In this document: piece after piece, positions 11,436 through 19,473 of the stretch
Numbering within the stretch: the first letter of the stretch is position 1
Layout of the letters: each line of letters starts with the position of its first letter
Assembly (NCBI RefSeq): GCF_904848585.1
Contig: NZ_CAJHCR010000003.1
Location: 1 to 64,000 of the forward strand
Length of the DNA: 64,000 nt
Direction: 5' to 3'
Source: Paraburkholderia kirstenboschensis
GTDB lineage: Bacteria > Pseudomonadota > Gammaproteobacteria > Burkholderiales > Burkholderiaceae
The notes under the pieces: generated by a model
What the model saw: only the letters and a program-made list of their open reading frames with translations
Told to the model about the DNA's origin: nothing
Databases searched by the model: none
Translations under genes and position numbers: made by a program

Positions 11436-12281
11436 TCAGCAACGTTCTGAATGCCCGGCGAGCAACTGCCGGTGGCGCGCTTCGGTTTCGTCATCGGCAG
11501 GGAACATGCATTCCAGGCGTATCTCCTGTGCGCTAACGTTCTGCGGTGCACCAACGGTCGTGACCATCGAGAAATATCGAAGGACCACGTCCCCACTGAC
11601 GAAACCTATCGGAATGACGGGCATCGTGGGCACGGCGGACGGCGCATGATGCGTCTTCCAGTCGCGCGGCACATCGGGATAGGCGAGCAGTTCGTCGAGC
11701 AGACGCCTCGTGCCGGCATCGACGACGTGACCGATCGACTCCCGATACACCCGTTGCAGCAGGCTTCGCGAGACCGTGTCCCAATCGGCCACGAATGGAC
11801 GCATGCCCTGCGGGTCGAAGATCAGATGCAGCATGTTGCGTGGAGTTTTTCGCGAGGCCATGTCGATGAAACAATCGAAGAAGCGCGGAGCCGCGTCGTT
11901 GGTCATGAGAATGTTCCAGTGGCGATCCATCACCATCGCCGGGAAGGGCTCATGCTGGCGAACCACGCGCTCCAGCGCGGCAATCACACCGTGCATCTCC
12001 TGTGCGTTCCAGGGCGCTTCCGAATACACCGGTGCATAGCCGGCCGCGAGCAATAGCGCATTGCGCTCGCGCAGCGGCACGTCGAGCGTCTGTGCAAGCG
12101 TCAGCAACGTGTCGCGGCCCGGGACACTGCGCCCGCTTTCGATAAAGCTGATCTGGCGCTGCGAGACGCCGGCCTCGAGCGACAGATCCAGTTGACTCAC
12201 GCCACGCATGTCGCGCCAATAGCGCAGCAAGTCGCCAAGCTCACTCTGCGGCACTTTCGGATCGCGACTGCTCGCGTTCAT
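11436..12281 (-). CDS. XRE-family regulator with MmyB-like C-terminal domain
   Basis: A 281-residue regulator. Residues about 15-70 form a helix-turn-helix (LGDLLRYWRDMRGVSQLDLSLEAG, VSQRQISFIESGRSVPGR). From about residue 100 the sequence matches the MmyB-like PAS-type ligand-binding domain (PAMVMDRHWNILMTNDAAPRFF, RNMLHLIFDPQGMRPFVADWD). Such regulators usually sit beside an oxidoreductase gene and repress it. Here the upstream neighbour, 37 bp away on the same strand, is the AhpD-like gene, suggesting a two-gene operon under its own control. The ligand is unknown. Confidence 0.9.
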   Translation of the reverse strand: MNASSRDPKVPQSELGDLLRYWRDMRGVSQLDLSLEAGVSQRQISFIESGRSVPGRDTLLTLAQTLDVPLRERNALLLAAGYAPVYSEAPWNAQEMHGVIAALERVVRQHEPFPAMVMDRHWNILMTNDAAPRFFDCFIDMASRKTPRNMLHLIFDPQGMRPFVADWDTVSRSLLQRVYRESIGHVVDAGTRRLLDELLAYPDVPRDWKTHHAPSAVPTMPVIPIGFVSGDVVLRYFSMVTTVGAPQNVSAQEIRLECMFPADDETEARHRQLLAGHSERC

Positions 12282-12318
12282 CGGATTTCCCTAATCAAGG
12301 TGAAGAATAGAAAAAGAC

Positions 12319-12876
12319 TCAGCGTGTAGGCGCATGCCAGACGAATTCCTCGAACTGCGCTTCGAGTTGAGGCTGCGTTACGCTGCCCGTGTAGTTCGTG
12401 ATCGTCGATGCCGCAACCACCGCAATGACCTCGAGTATCTGCTCAGCGCTGAACCCCGCTTCCACGAAGCGTGTCTGGTCCGATTCTGTCAGGTGCCCGC
12501 GCTTCTCTATCAGCGTGCGCGCCAATGCGGACAGCGCGGCCACTTCGCGGTCATCAGGCAAGACGCCGTGGCGGATCGCGTCGACATCGGCGGCATGCAC
12601 GCCTTCTTTCAACGCTAGCGCCGTGTGAAATGCAACGGCCCAAACGCTTGCATTCGTCACCGCGTTGGTCAGCAACAGCGTTTGAATCTGCGGCTCGGTC
12701 AAACTGCTCGCATGCACGCGCTCGAACAGGCCGATGAAACCGTTGATCAGCACCGGCGATTGAGCCATTCTGGCCGCGATGTTCGGAATCAGGCCGAACG
12801 CCTGTTGCAATTGCTGGAGCACGAGCTTTGATTCTGCTGGAGCGGATTCGATCGTGTACGTGGGATAGCGGGACAT
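12319..12876 (-). CDS. AhpD-like (carboxymuconolactone decarboxylase fold) protein lacking the CxxC
   Basis: A 185-residue all-helical protein of the AhpD/CMD peroxidase-related family. In active members the helix carries CxxCxxxH. Here the same place reads NASVWAVAFH: both cysteines are replaced (Ser77, Ala80) and His84 is kept. It therefore cannot run the disulphide peroxidase cycle in the usual way and may be a decarboxylase-like or binding variant. It is cotranscribed with the XRE regulator. The start at 12876 gives a typical N-terminus. Confidence 0.85.
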   Translation of the reverse strand: MSRYPTYTIESAPAESKLVLQQLQQAFGLIPNIAARMAQSPVLINGFIGLFERVHASSLTEPQIQTLLLTNAVTNASVWAVAFHTALALKEGVHAADVDAIRHGVLPDDREVAALSALARTLIEKRGHLTESDQTRFVEAGFSAEQILEVIAVVAASTITNYTGSVTQPQLEAQFEEFVWHAPTR

Positions 12877-13135
12877 GGTATCTCCTTGGCGGTGAGTGCA
12901 ACCGGAATGGAAGCGCGACAGACAAAGAGTAGAAGCGGTCGCTCATGGCGCCAATTACATCGCATGTAATCGCCGCGCGGCGAAGCCGGGACAGCGCGTG
13001 AATTTCGCAATCCGCTTTTATCTATCCAGTTCAGCCATAGAAAGCACCCAAATAAGTTTCCACCACTGGAATAAACCTGTTCGCCTTCTCGTTCATTCAG
13101 CGTTGTGACCTTTGGACGGAACAAGGAGTGCGGCC

Positions 13136-14308
13136 ATGAAGTCTCTACTCGCAGCGTTCACCGTCGTAGCCTGCGGCGCGGCTATCGCGACACTCGTTTC
13201 ATGCGGCGGCAGTTCCAACTCGAACAGTTCTGCGCCGCCTGCGCAGTCGTCGTTCACCGCAACGGCGCTCGTCTCGGATGGCGCCGTGTCAGCAGCGCAC
13301 ACCGACGTCAATCTGAAGAATGCCTGGGGCGTGGCCTTCAATCCAAAAGGCTTCGTCTGGGTCGCCGACAACGGAACCAACGTCGCGACACTCTATGACG
13401 GCAACGGCGTACCGCAATCGCTGGTCGTCACGATCCCGGATGGCAAGAATGGAACAGCGGCGCCAACAGGCATCGTATTCAACGGCACGCAAAGCTTCAA
13501 CGTGACGCGAAACGGCAAGACTGGCCTCGCCGCATTTATCTTCGTGGGAGAAGGCGGCACCGTCACCGCATGGGCGCCCGCCGTCGGGCCGACCAATGCG
13601 TTTGTCATGTACGACGACGGCACCGGCGGCGCCGTGTACAAGGGCCTCGCGCTAGCGACGAATAACGGCAGCAACTTTCTCTACGCCACCGATTTCCATA
13701 ACAGCAAGATCGACGTCTTCGACACCAACTTTGCCAAAGTCGCCATGCCCGGCGGCTTTACGGATCCCTCCATTCCTGCCGGCTTTGCGCCGTTCGGCAT
13801 CCAGTTGATCGGATCGAACCTGTTCGTCACCTACGCGCAACAGGATTCCGACAAACATGACGACGTCGCCGGCGCAGGACTCGGTATGGTCGACGTATTC
13901 GATACGGCAGGCAATCTCAAGCAGCACTTTGCAACGGGCGGCGCGCTGAATGCGCCATGGGGTATCGCGCAAGCGCCGAGCAATTTCGGCTCATTGAGCG
14001 GCGCGGTGCTGATCGGCAATTTCGGCGACGGCAAGATCAACGCATTCAACGCATCGAGCGGTCAGTCGATGGGTGCCATCAAGAGTTCGAATGGCAGTGC
14101 GATAGTCGAGCCGGGCTTGTGGGGTATCGCGTTCGGCAACGGGCTCAACAATCAGCCGGCCACTACGCTCTTCTTCGCCGCGGGGCCCAATGACGAAGCG
14201 GACGGCGTCTATGGAAGAATCGACCTGAATCCGGCATCGACCTCGAGTTCCTCCACGGGATCGAGCACAGGCACGAGTTCGAGCGGCGGCTCGAGCATCG
14301 GCATGTAG
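13136..14308 (+). CDS. TIGR03118-like secreted beta-propeller lipoprotein
   Basis: About 390 residues. ATG at 13136 with AAGGAG 9 nt upstream is preferred over an in-frame start at 13112. The N-terminus is a lipoprotein signal (hydrophobic stretch ending TLVSC, then GGSSNSNSS). The body has repeated strands such as LKNAWGVAFNPKGFVWVADNGTN and LFVTYAQQD, typical of the TIGR03118 NHL-like propeller family. The last 20 or so residues are nearly all Ser, Gly and Thr, a low-complexity tail. The function is unknown; an outer-membrane or periplasmic location is inferred. Confidence 0.85.
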   Translation: MKSLLAAFTVVACGAAIATLVSCGGSSNSNSSAPPAQSSFTATALVSDGAVSAAHTDVNLKNAWGVAFNPKGFVWVADNGTNVATLYDGNGVPQSLVVTIPDGKNGTAAPTGIVFNGTQSFNVTRNGKTGLAAFIFVGEGGTVTAWAPAVGPTNAFVMYDDGTGGAVYKGLALATNNGSNFLYATDFHNSKIDVFDTNFAKVAMPGGFTDPSIPAGFAPFGIQLIGSNLFVTYAQQDSDKHDDVAGAGLGMVDVFDTAGNLKQHFATGGALNAPWGIAQAPSNFGSLSGAVLIGNFGDGKINAFNASSGQSMGAIKSSNGSAIVEPGLWGIAFGNGLNNQPATTLFFAAGPNDEADGVYGRIDLNPASTSSSSTGSSTGTSSSGGSSIGM

Positions 14309-14322
14309 GCCGGGGATGAGTA

Positions 14323-14349
14323 CGGCCGCTCGGCCACAACGAGCGGCCG
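14323..14349. terminator. Hairpin terminator after the TIGR03118-like gene
   Basis: CGGCCGCTC (14323-14331) and GAGCGGCCG (14341-14349) form a 9-bp GC stem with a 9-nt loop, followed by CATTCATTT. The U-tract is weak, so termination is probable rather than certain. Confidence 0.55.
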
Positions 14350-14526
14350 CATTCATTTGAACACCGCGAGCGACGGAGCCGTCGACACAACTTGCGAGAC
14401 CATCACCGTTGCGTTCGACGCTGAGCCGACTCGTAGCAGGCGGAACCGATACTTGTGTAAGACGACGTCCTATGAACAGCCCAAGCACTGCAGGCAGCTA
14501 GCTGATCGGTTGCATCATAACCGCGG

Positions 14527-16092
14527 TCATCGAGGAAGCATTCGGTAAAGCCGATGTTCCGGTAGCGTCGCAACGAGTTGCCAACCAGTTAGTGGTTCAG
14601 ACAGGCGCCGTTGAGGATCGAACACTGCGAGATAGACTTCAGTAAACCGGGTTTGCAAGTCCGGAAATCTGTCTTGCAAGTCCGCTGCCCAGGCGCGCAA
14701 CATACCGTCGTTCGCCCGGAATGCTTTATCGCCGTTCTCGATATCGTCCTGGAACTTCCTCAATGGGGCGTTTTCTGCGCGGTAAAGCACCGGCTGCTGG
14801 CCGGCCTTCAGATAGAGATCCGGTACGAGGACCCGATCGAGCGTTGCAAGCGCAACGACCTTATCCAGATACGGGTTCCAGCGGTGCGGGGCGGTCCTTG
14901 GGGACGGGTACGTCGTATCCTGTTTGTATTGAAACAGGACAGAGCCCGATTTCAAGGACGCGAACGTAGAGCGGTACTCCTGAATGGCAGGCTTCGCCGC
15001 ACGCCAATCGGCAGTTACCGTCGCAATGCGAAACAGGAAAACAATCGCAAGCGCGAGAGCGCCGGCACGTTGCAGACGCGGTGCCGACGCGCGCACATCC
15101 ACCAATGCAGTCAGCAGGAATGCGAAGCTGAGCGCGCATCGCTCGACAACGCCATAAGAAGCAAATGCGGAGAACGGCGCGAATAGCGCTACCAGCGGAA
15201 GCGCAATTATCGTTATCCGGCACTCAGGCTTACACGTCCACCATCTCATTAGAAAGCCGACGGCTAATGTCAGGCCCAGGCTCGCCAGTACTGCGACGTC
15301 GGCCGGCGGATTGCCGATTGCGAAGACATCGAGCCAACGGCTGACTTTGGCGAATATATGAACGACGCCGAAGTCGACGGACCCACGAAGTCCCCCGGTA
15401 CTGCTGTGCGCCAGCAATACCACGGGAAGTACCAACGGAACGAGACTTGCGCTTGCGTGCCTGAAGAGCGAGCGGCTTCGCAACCTCCCTTCCTGCACGA
15501 GACAGCCAAGCTCCCACGTTCCTATGACCAGTGCAAAAACGGCCAACGGAAAAAGGTGACAAAAGTAAATCACAAGCGCGCTGCACGACGACGCTATGAT
15601 CCGCGCGACCGTGAACTGGCGAAGCGCCACATGCAAGGCTATGGCCCACAAACAAAGGCCGACCCCGAACAGAAAGTTGTCGTAACCGCGTATCAGGATC
15701 CAGTTGTAGAGAAGCAGGAAACTGACCAGCGGGAACCACGACCAGCGGCCATTTACGGCACGGCTGAGAATCAGGCAACCCGAGCTCAGCAACGAGAGCT
15801 CGACAACGATAAAGAGCCATGCAGCCCACTCCACCGGCATCACTTGCGCGATCCAGGGGACAGTGAGGTCCATCGCAAGATCGGGCAAGGGGTCCCACCG
15901 AACTATGAAGTTGCCGGCGTAGGAACCCGGATGCGCCAGAATGTCTACTCTGACGATGTTATAGAAGTGCTGTCCTAATGGCGGAATCGACGACACGAAG
16001 AGCGGCATTGAAGCCACAACAGTGGCAATCAGCCAGACACCCCACAAATACAACGGCCTGCCGCTATGCACCGTTCCGTTTCGAGCAGTCAT
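14527..16092 (-). CDS. Polytopic membrane protein, possible GT-C-type glycosyltransferase
   Basis: About 521 residues, with ten or more hydrophobic segments from the N-terminus to about residue 390, then a soluble C-terminal region of about 130 residues. This layout (membrane bundle plus extracytoplasmic tail) is that of lipid-linked-sugar-dependent GT-C transferases. I see no convincing acidic DxD/DxE motif in the first loop, so the assignment is tentative. ATG at 16092 has AGGGGC 7 nt upstream; ATG at 16161 is an alternative. It lies downstream of a PAP2 phosphatase and a HAD-UbiA prenyltransferase on the same strand, which hints at envelope glycosylation. Confidence 0.6.
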   Translation of the reverse strand: MTARNGTVHSGRPLYLWGVWLIATVVASMPLFVSSIPPLGQHFYNIVRVDILAHPGSYAGNFIVRWDPLPDLAMDLTVPWIAQVMPVEWAAWLFIVVELSLLSSGCLILSRAVNGRWSWFPLVSFLLLYNWILIRGYDNFLFGVGLCLWAIALHVALRQFTVARIIASSCSALVIYFCHLFPLAVFALVIGTWELGCLVQEGRLRSRSLFRHASASLVPLVLPVVLLAHSSTGGLRGSVDFGVVHIFAKVSRWLDVFAIGNPPADVAVLASLGLTLAVGFLMRWWTCKPECRITIIALPLVALFAPFSAFASYGVVERCALSFAFLLTALVDVRASAPRLQRAGALALAIVFLFRIATVTADWRAAKPAIQEYRSTFASLKSGSVLFQYKQDTTYPSPRTAPHRWNPYLDKVVALATLDRVLVPDLYLKAGQQPVLYRAENAPLRKFQDDIENGDKAFRANDGMLRAWAADLQDRFPDLQTRFTEVYLAVFDPQRRLSEPLTGWQLVATLPEHRLYRMLPR

Positions 16093-16294
16093 CAAAGCCC
16101 CTTTCAGACTGTATAGACGTTTTGCCGCTTCGATATCCTTTGGAGAAAGGACGGCGCTCATCCCGCCTCTTCATTCGCGCAGCGAATTGCCCCCGTCCCT
16201 GCATGTTCCGGGAGAGATGAGAGACAAAAGGGTCAGCGTTCGCGTAACCGGTCCCGTTTTGAGCGTTCGGTCCACCGTATGAAAAACAAACGAA

Positions 16295-16987
16295 TCAGAC
16301 GACTTTGAGGACGGAAGTGGCGAAGGCTCTAAGTTCATCGAACTGGGTAACGAGCTCCAGGCACAGCACGAATCCCAGCATGGCCGATGGTCCGGGGTAG
16401 CGCTCGATCCAACGCAACATGTGCGTCGCGTAATGCGCTCTCACGGAATCGCGAGTCATGATGTAAGTAATGACAATGCCAATCGCGGCTCCTCCCAACA
16501 GGTCGGTCGGGTAATGGAAGCCGAGGTAGGCGCGCGGAGTGCAAATGAAAATTGCGACATAAAGAAGCGCAAGAATGCCAACGCGGCGAGAGACGATGAA
16601 GATGCCTACCGCAACCGACATCCACAACATTGCGTGATCGCTCGGAAACGAACTCCACGCTGACAACAGGCTTTCGCTTTGCGGGACGACTGGGAAATGA
16701 AGATGCAACTCGGGCGAAAACGCCGGGCGCGGGCGGAACGGTAAAAAATGCGCCAGAAGTCTTCCAACGAGAAGAGCCAATAGCCCGCTCACGGTAGTCG
16801 CAATGACGACTTCACGCCTCCATTGCCGACGCTCGGACGACTGAAACCATATCCACCACAAAACGGGGACCAGAACCAGACCTTTGAACGTGTACATGTC
16901 CGCGATGGCTTGCACCGCATGATTACACAGAACACATGAATTGAATCCGCTGAAAAAAGTCTCGATGCTCTTATCGAAGCTGTTCAT
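16295..16987 (-). CDS. PAP2-family lipid phosphatase
   Basis: A 230-residue integral membrane phosphatase with about six spans. The three PAP2 motifs are present in slightly altered form: RxxxxxxRP in the FRPRPAF region, PSDH in SFPSDHAMLW, and RAYLGFHYPTDLLGG, which carries the nucleophilic His and its Asp. BcrC-type undecaprenyl pyrophosphatases and the mycobacterial decaprenyl-phosphoribose-5-phosphate phosphatase share this form. ATG at 16987 is chosen; a start at 17002 is also possible. Its neighbour, the HAD-UbiA protein, makes the second type worth considering. Confidence 0.85.
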   Translation of the reverse strand: MNSFDKSIETFFSGFNSCVLCNHAVQAIADMYTFKGLVLVPVLWWIWFQSSERRQWRREVVIATTVSGLLALLVGRLLAHFLPFRPRPAFSPELHLHFPVVPQSESLLSAWSSFPSDHAMLWMSVAVGIFIVSRRVGILALLYVAIFICTPRAYLGFHYPTDLLGGAAIGIVITYIMTRDSVRAHYATHMLRWIERYPGPSAMLGFVLCLELVTQFDELRAFATSVLKVV

Positions 16988-17487
16988 TTTTCGCGTAGAC
17001 AATAAGGTACGTAGTGGGACAGGACGGTAACCATCCGTCTTGCGGAGTAGGCCGGCCCAACGAGTCGCTTTGCTGCCTGCGGTACACCCAGATTATGTCA
17101 TTTGCCACCGTGGGATGCCCCGAACCAGCTCTCGAATGTGCGCTTGCGCACGTTATATTCCAAGAATATTTCCGTTCTGGCCGCAAATGCCGAATGCTTT
17201 AAAGTTGTCTTCAACCTCTCTACTCGACGTGAGCCCGACGATCGCCGTCATGGGGCATCGTCTCCGAGCGCAACACATTGCGCGAAGTACTTGAGCGCAA
17301 CACATTGCGCGAAGTACTTGTATGAGCGGGAAGGTCACGTCGAGAAGATGCGCGCTGCAGCGCTCGCACTTTGCAGGAAGGCACGGGCTTTCAACTTGCT
17401 CACGGGCCCTGCTCCAGCCCACAGGTATGGCAAGAGCACGCTGATGAGAAGAAGGAAGAACAATTGCATCTATTGAATGCTCAACGG
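16988..17487. other. Intergenic stretch with a tandem duplication
   Basis: A 500-bp gap upstream of the PAP2 gene and after the HAD-UbiA gene. It contains the exact 27-bp duplication described separately. Part of it (about 17030-17230) is less GC-rich than its flanks. No open frame here has a credible start and family-like sequence. Confidence 0.5.
17266..17319. repeat. Exact 27-bp tandem duplication
   Basis: Positions 17266-17292 and 17293-17319 are identical, 27 bp each, with no spacer. Each copy contains GCGCAACACATTGCGC, itself a near-palindrome (GCGCAA...TTGCGC with a 4-bp centre). The duplication is recent or maintained, since no base differs. Confidence 0.9.
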
Positions 17488-18912
17488 TCAACTTGCCGCT
17501 ACCACCGTCGCCACGCATAGGAACACTACGAGCAGACTTAGGCGGTTCTTGAAGGTGAACACGATTGGGTCATCGTGCATCTCGCCGCGAAAGGCCAACA
17601 TCCATACACGGCTGATCCAGAAGAGCAGCAGTCCGAATAGCAACCAGAGTGCGTGGGGGTGTCGATAGAGCACCCGCACATCGGATGAATTCATATACAG
17701 CACGAGAACCAGTACTGCGACATAGCCAGACGCTGCGCCGAATGAACGCAGAATGCCCAGATCCTGCGTGACGTAGCCGCGCCCCGCTGCGCAGACTTTC
17801 GCTTCGCGCAACAGCGCGTCGAGTTCGGCATAGCGCTTGACCATGGCGAGGCTCAGAAAGATCAGAATCGAAAACATGATCAACCAGTCCGAAAGCAGGA
17901 TGTCCCCCGCGGCGCCGCCGGCCACTACGCGCGCGGTGTAAAGAGCCGCGAGGACAAAGACATCGACAAGCATGAACCGTTTGAGCCTGAGTGAATAAGC
18001 AAGTGTGGCCACGAAGTAGCCGGCCAGTACCAACTGAAAGGTGGGAGGCAGCAGCAGAGCAAGACCCGCAGAGGCGATAAGAAGCGCACATCCGAGAAAC
18101 ATGCCGAAAGCTAGAGATAACTGTCCCGAGGCAAACGGCCGGTTGCGCTTGTGTACATGGCGGCGGTCCGCGTCGAGGTCCATCATGTCATTGAGCAGAT
18201 AGACAGACGAAGCGCAGAAGCAGAAGGAAAAAAATGCAATGCCTTCGGCTTGCAGAGTGTCCCCTTCGGTAAAACGATGCGATGCGAGCAGCGGCACGAA
18301 AATCAGGAGATTCTTGACCCACTGATAAACGCGCATTTCTCTAACAGTAAGGCCGATTAGCGACCGCCGCTCCTCGAAGAAGAGCACCTTCTGATTGACC
18401 CTCTCGGCCGCTTCGGCGATCTGGCGTGTTCCCACGACGATCGCCCGTCTACACTGTTTCCAGACCGGCACGTCGCACAGCGCGTTGCCGCAATAGTCGA
18501 AACCGTGCGGACCAAATTCTTCGGACAACGCAGACGCCTTGTGAACACCCGACAGATTGAGTGCGTCATTGCTCGCCAGAATCCCCTTGAAGAAGCCGAA
18601 ATACGAGGCTATCTCCTCGGCGAACTTGCGGTTTGCAGCGGTGCATAAATACAGGTCTCTGCCGGTTGAGCGTTCTTCCCGCAGAAACTCCACGAGGCGC
18701 GCGTTATAAGGGAGCAACGTCACATCGATGGCGGCGCGCTGCGCAATCTGCGCCTTCAGATGCGCTTTACCGCGCAACAGCCAGCCGATGCAAAAGAGCG
18801 CATACAGTGGATTTCGCTTTACCAGCACGAGGAACGATTCCACCAGAAGGTCGGTGCTCGTCAGCGTGCCATCCAGGTCGACACAAAGGGGTACGCTCGC
18901 TTCGGTCATCAT
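17488..18912 (-). CDS. HAD phosphatase-UbiA prenyltransferase fusion protein
   Basis: A 474-residue two-domain protein. Residues about 1-190 are a HAD hydrolase: motif I is DLDGT at 12-16, and the acidic loop GNALCDVPVW is near 145. Residues about 195-474 are a UbiA-type membrane prenyltransferase with the Mg-diphosphate motif NDMMDLDAD (241-249), the following RNRPF, and eight or so spans. UbiA proteins of the decaprenyl-phosphate phosphoribosyltransferase branch transfer ribose-5-phosphate from PRPP to polyprenyl phosphate, and a phosphatase then removes the 5-phosphate. A HAD domain fused to such an enzyme fits that second step. ATG at 18912 follows GAGG. The nearby PAP2 and polytopic genes support an envelope role; the substrate is inferred. 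Confidence 0.85.
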   Translation of the reverse strand: MMTEASVPLCVDLDGTLTSTDLLVESFLVLVKRNPLYALFCIGWLLRGKAHLKAQIAQRAAIDVTLLPYNARLVEFLREERSTGRDLYLCTAANRKFAEEIASYFGFFKGILASNDALNLSGVHKASALSEEFGPHGFDYCGNALCDVPVWKQCRRAIVVGTRQIAEAAERVNQKVLFFEERRSLIGLTVREMRVYQWVKNLLIFVPLLASHRFTEGDTLQAEGIAFFSFCFCASSVYLLNDMMDLDADRRHVHKRNRPFASGQLSLAFGMFLGCALLIASAGLALLLPPTFQLVLAGYFVATLAYSLRLKRFMLVDVFVLAALYTARVVAGGAAGDILLSDWLIMFSILIFLSLAMVKRYAELDALLREAKVCAAGRGYVTQDLGILRSFGAASGYVAVLVLVLYMNSSDVRVLYRHPHALWLLFGLLLFWISRVWMLAFRGEMHDDPIVFTFKNRLSLLVVFLCVATVVAAS

Positions 18913-19473
18913 TACCTCGTATGAGTGTGCCTGGCTGCTCGATACGTTCACGCAACGCGCGCTGCATACACTTCTCTCTTCGAGGATAGTGGTCTAGTTG
19001 TTCCATACTGTGCGTCAGGACACATTTGTCACTGCGCCGTTAAATAAACTGTCACAAAGGCTACAACGTACTTTTCCTAAGGTTTCCTTAAGTTCTTTGC
19101 CTTATCATCGCGGCGGATGTGCGTGCTCGCCCGCCGCCGCGCGAACTTGTTTCGCGAATTCTTCGTATGAAGACAACGTCCATGCGCAGCGCACGCGTGC
19201 CGTTCATGTGGGCCATGAGCGTGGCTAGTTCTTCCTTCGCATGCTCGATACCGAATCAATTAGCGCAAATGCCAGCATCGTATTGGACGATGGTCAGATG
19301 CTATGCGCTATATAGCGCATAGCACGACTGACACGTGCAGCACGTTGACTCGCTGGCAGAACCGGGCTGCCGGTTCGCAGATGCGCCGTGGGCGCGCATT
19401 CCTGATAATCTGATTGTCCTGGCCACGTGGCGCCCAGGTTTTGCGCGCCGCATTGCCGCCAATCGAACCGCCG
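18913..19473. other. Divergent intergenic region
   Basis: About 560 bp between the leftward HAD-UbiA gene and the rightward UbiB-like gene. It holds two TGTCAC copies 23 bp apart (19027-19032 and 19050-19055), an AAGG-TTT-type inverted repeat near 19078-19094, and the 26-bp palindrome listed separately. No gene is supported. Confidence 0.5.
19299..19324. promoter_or_regulatory. Perfect 26-bp palindrome, candidate operator
   Basis: TGCTATGCGCTAT (19299-19311) is followed immediately by its exact reverse complement (19312-19324). There is no spacer and symmetry ends at the next base on each side. With no loop it is better suited to a dimeric protein than to an RNA hairpin. It lies about 150 bp upstream of the UbiB-like gene. 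The binding factor is unknown. Confidence 0.55.
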
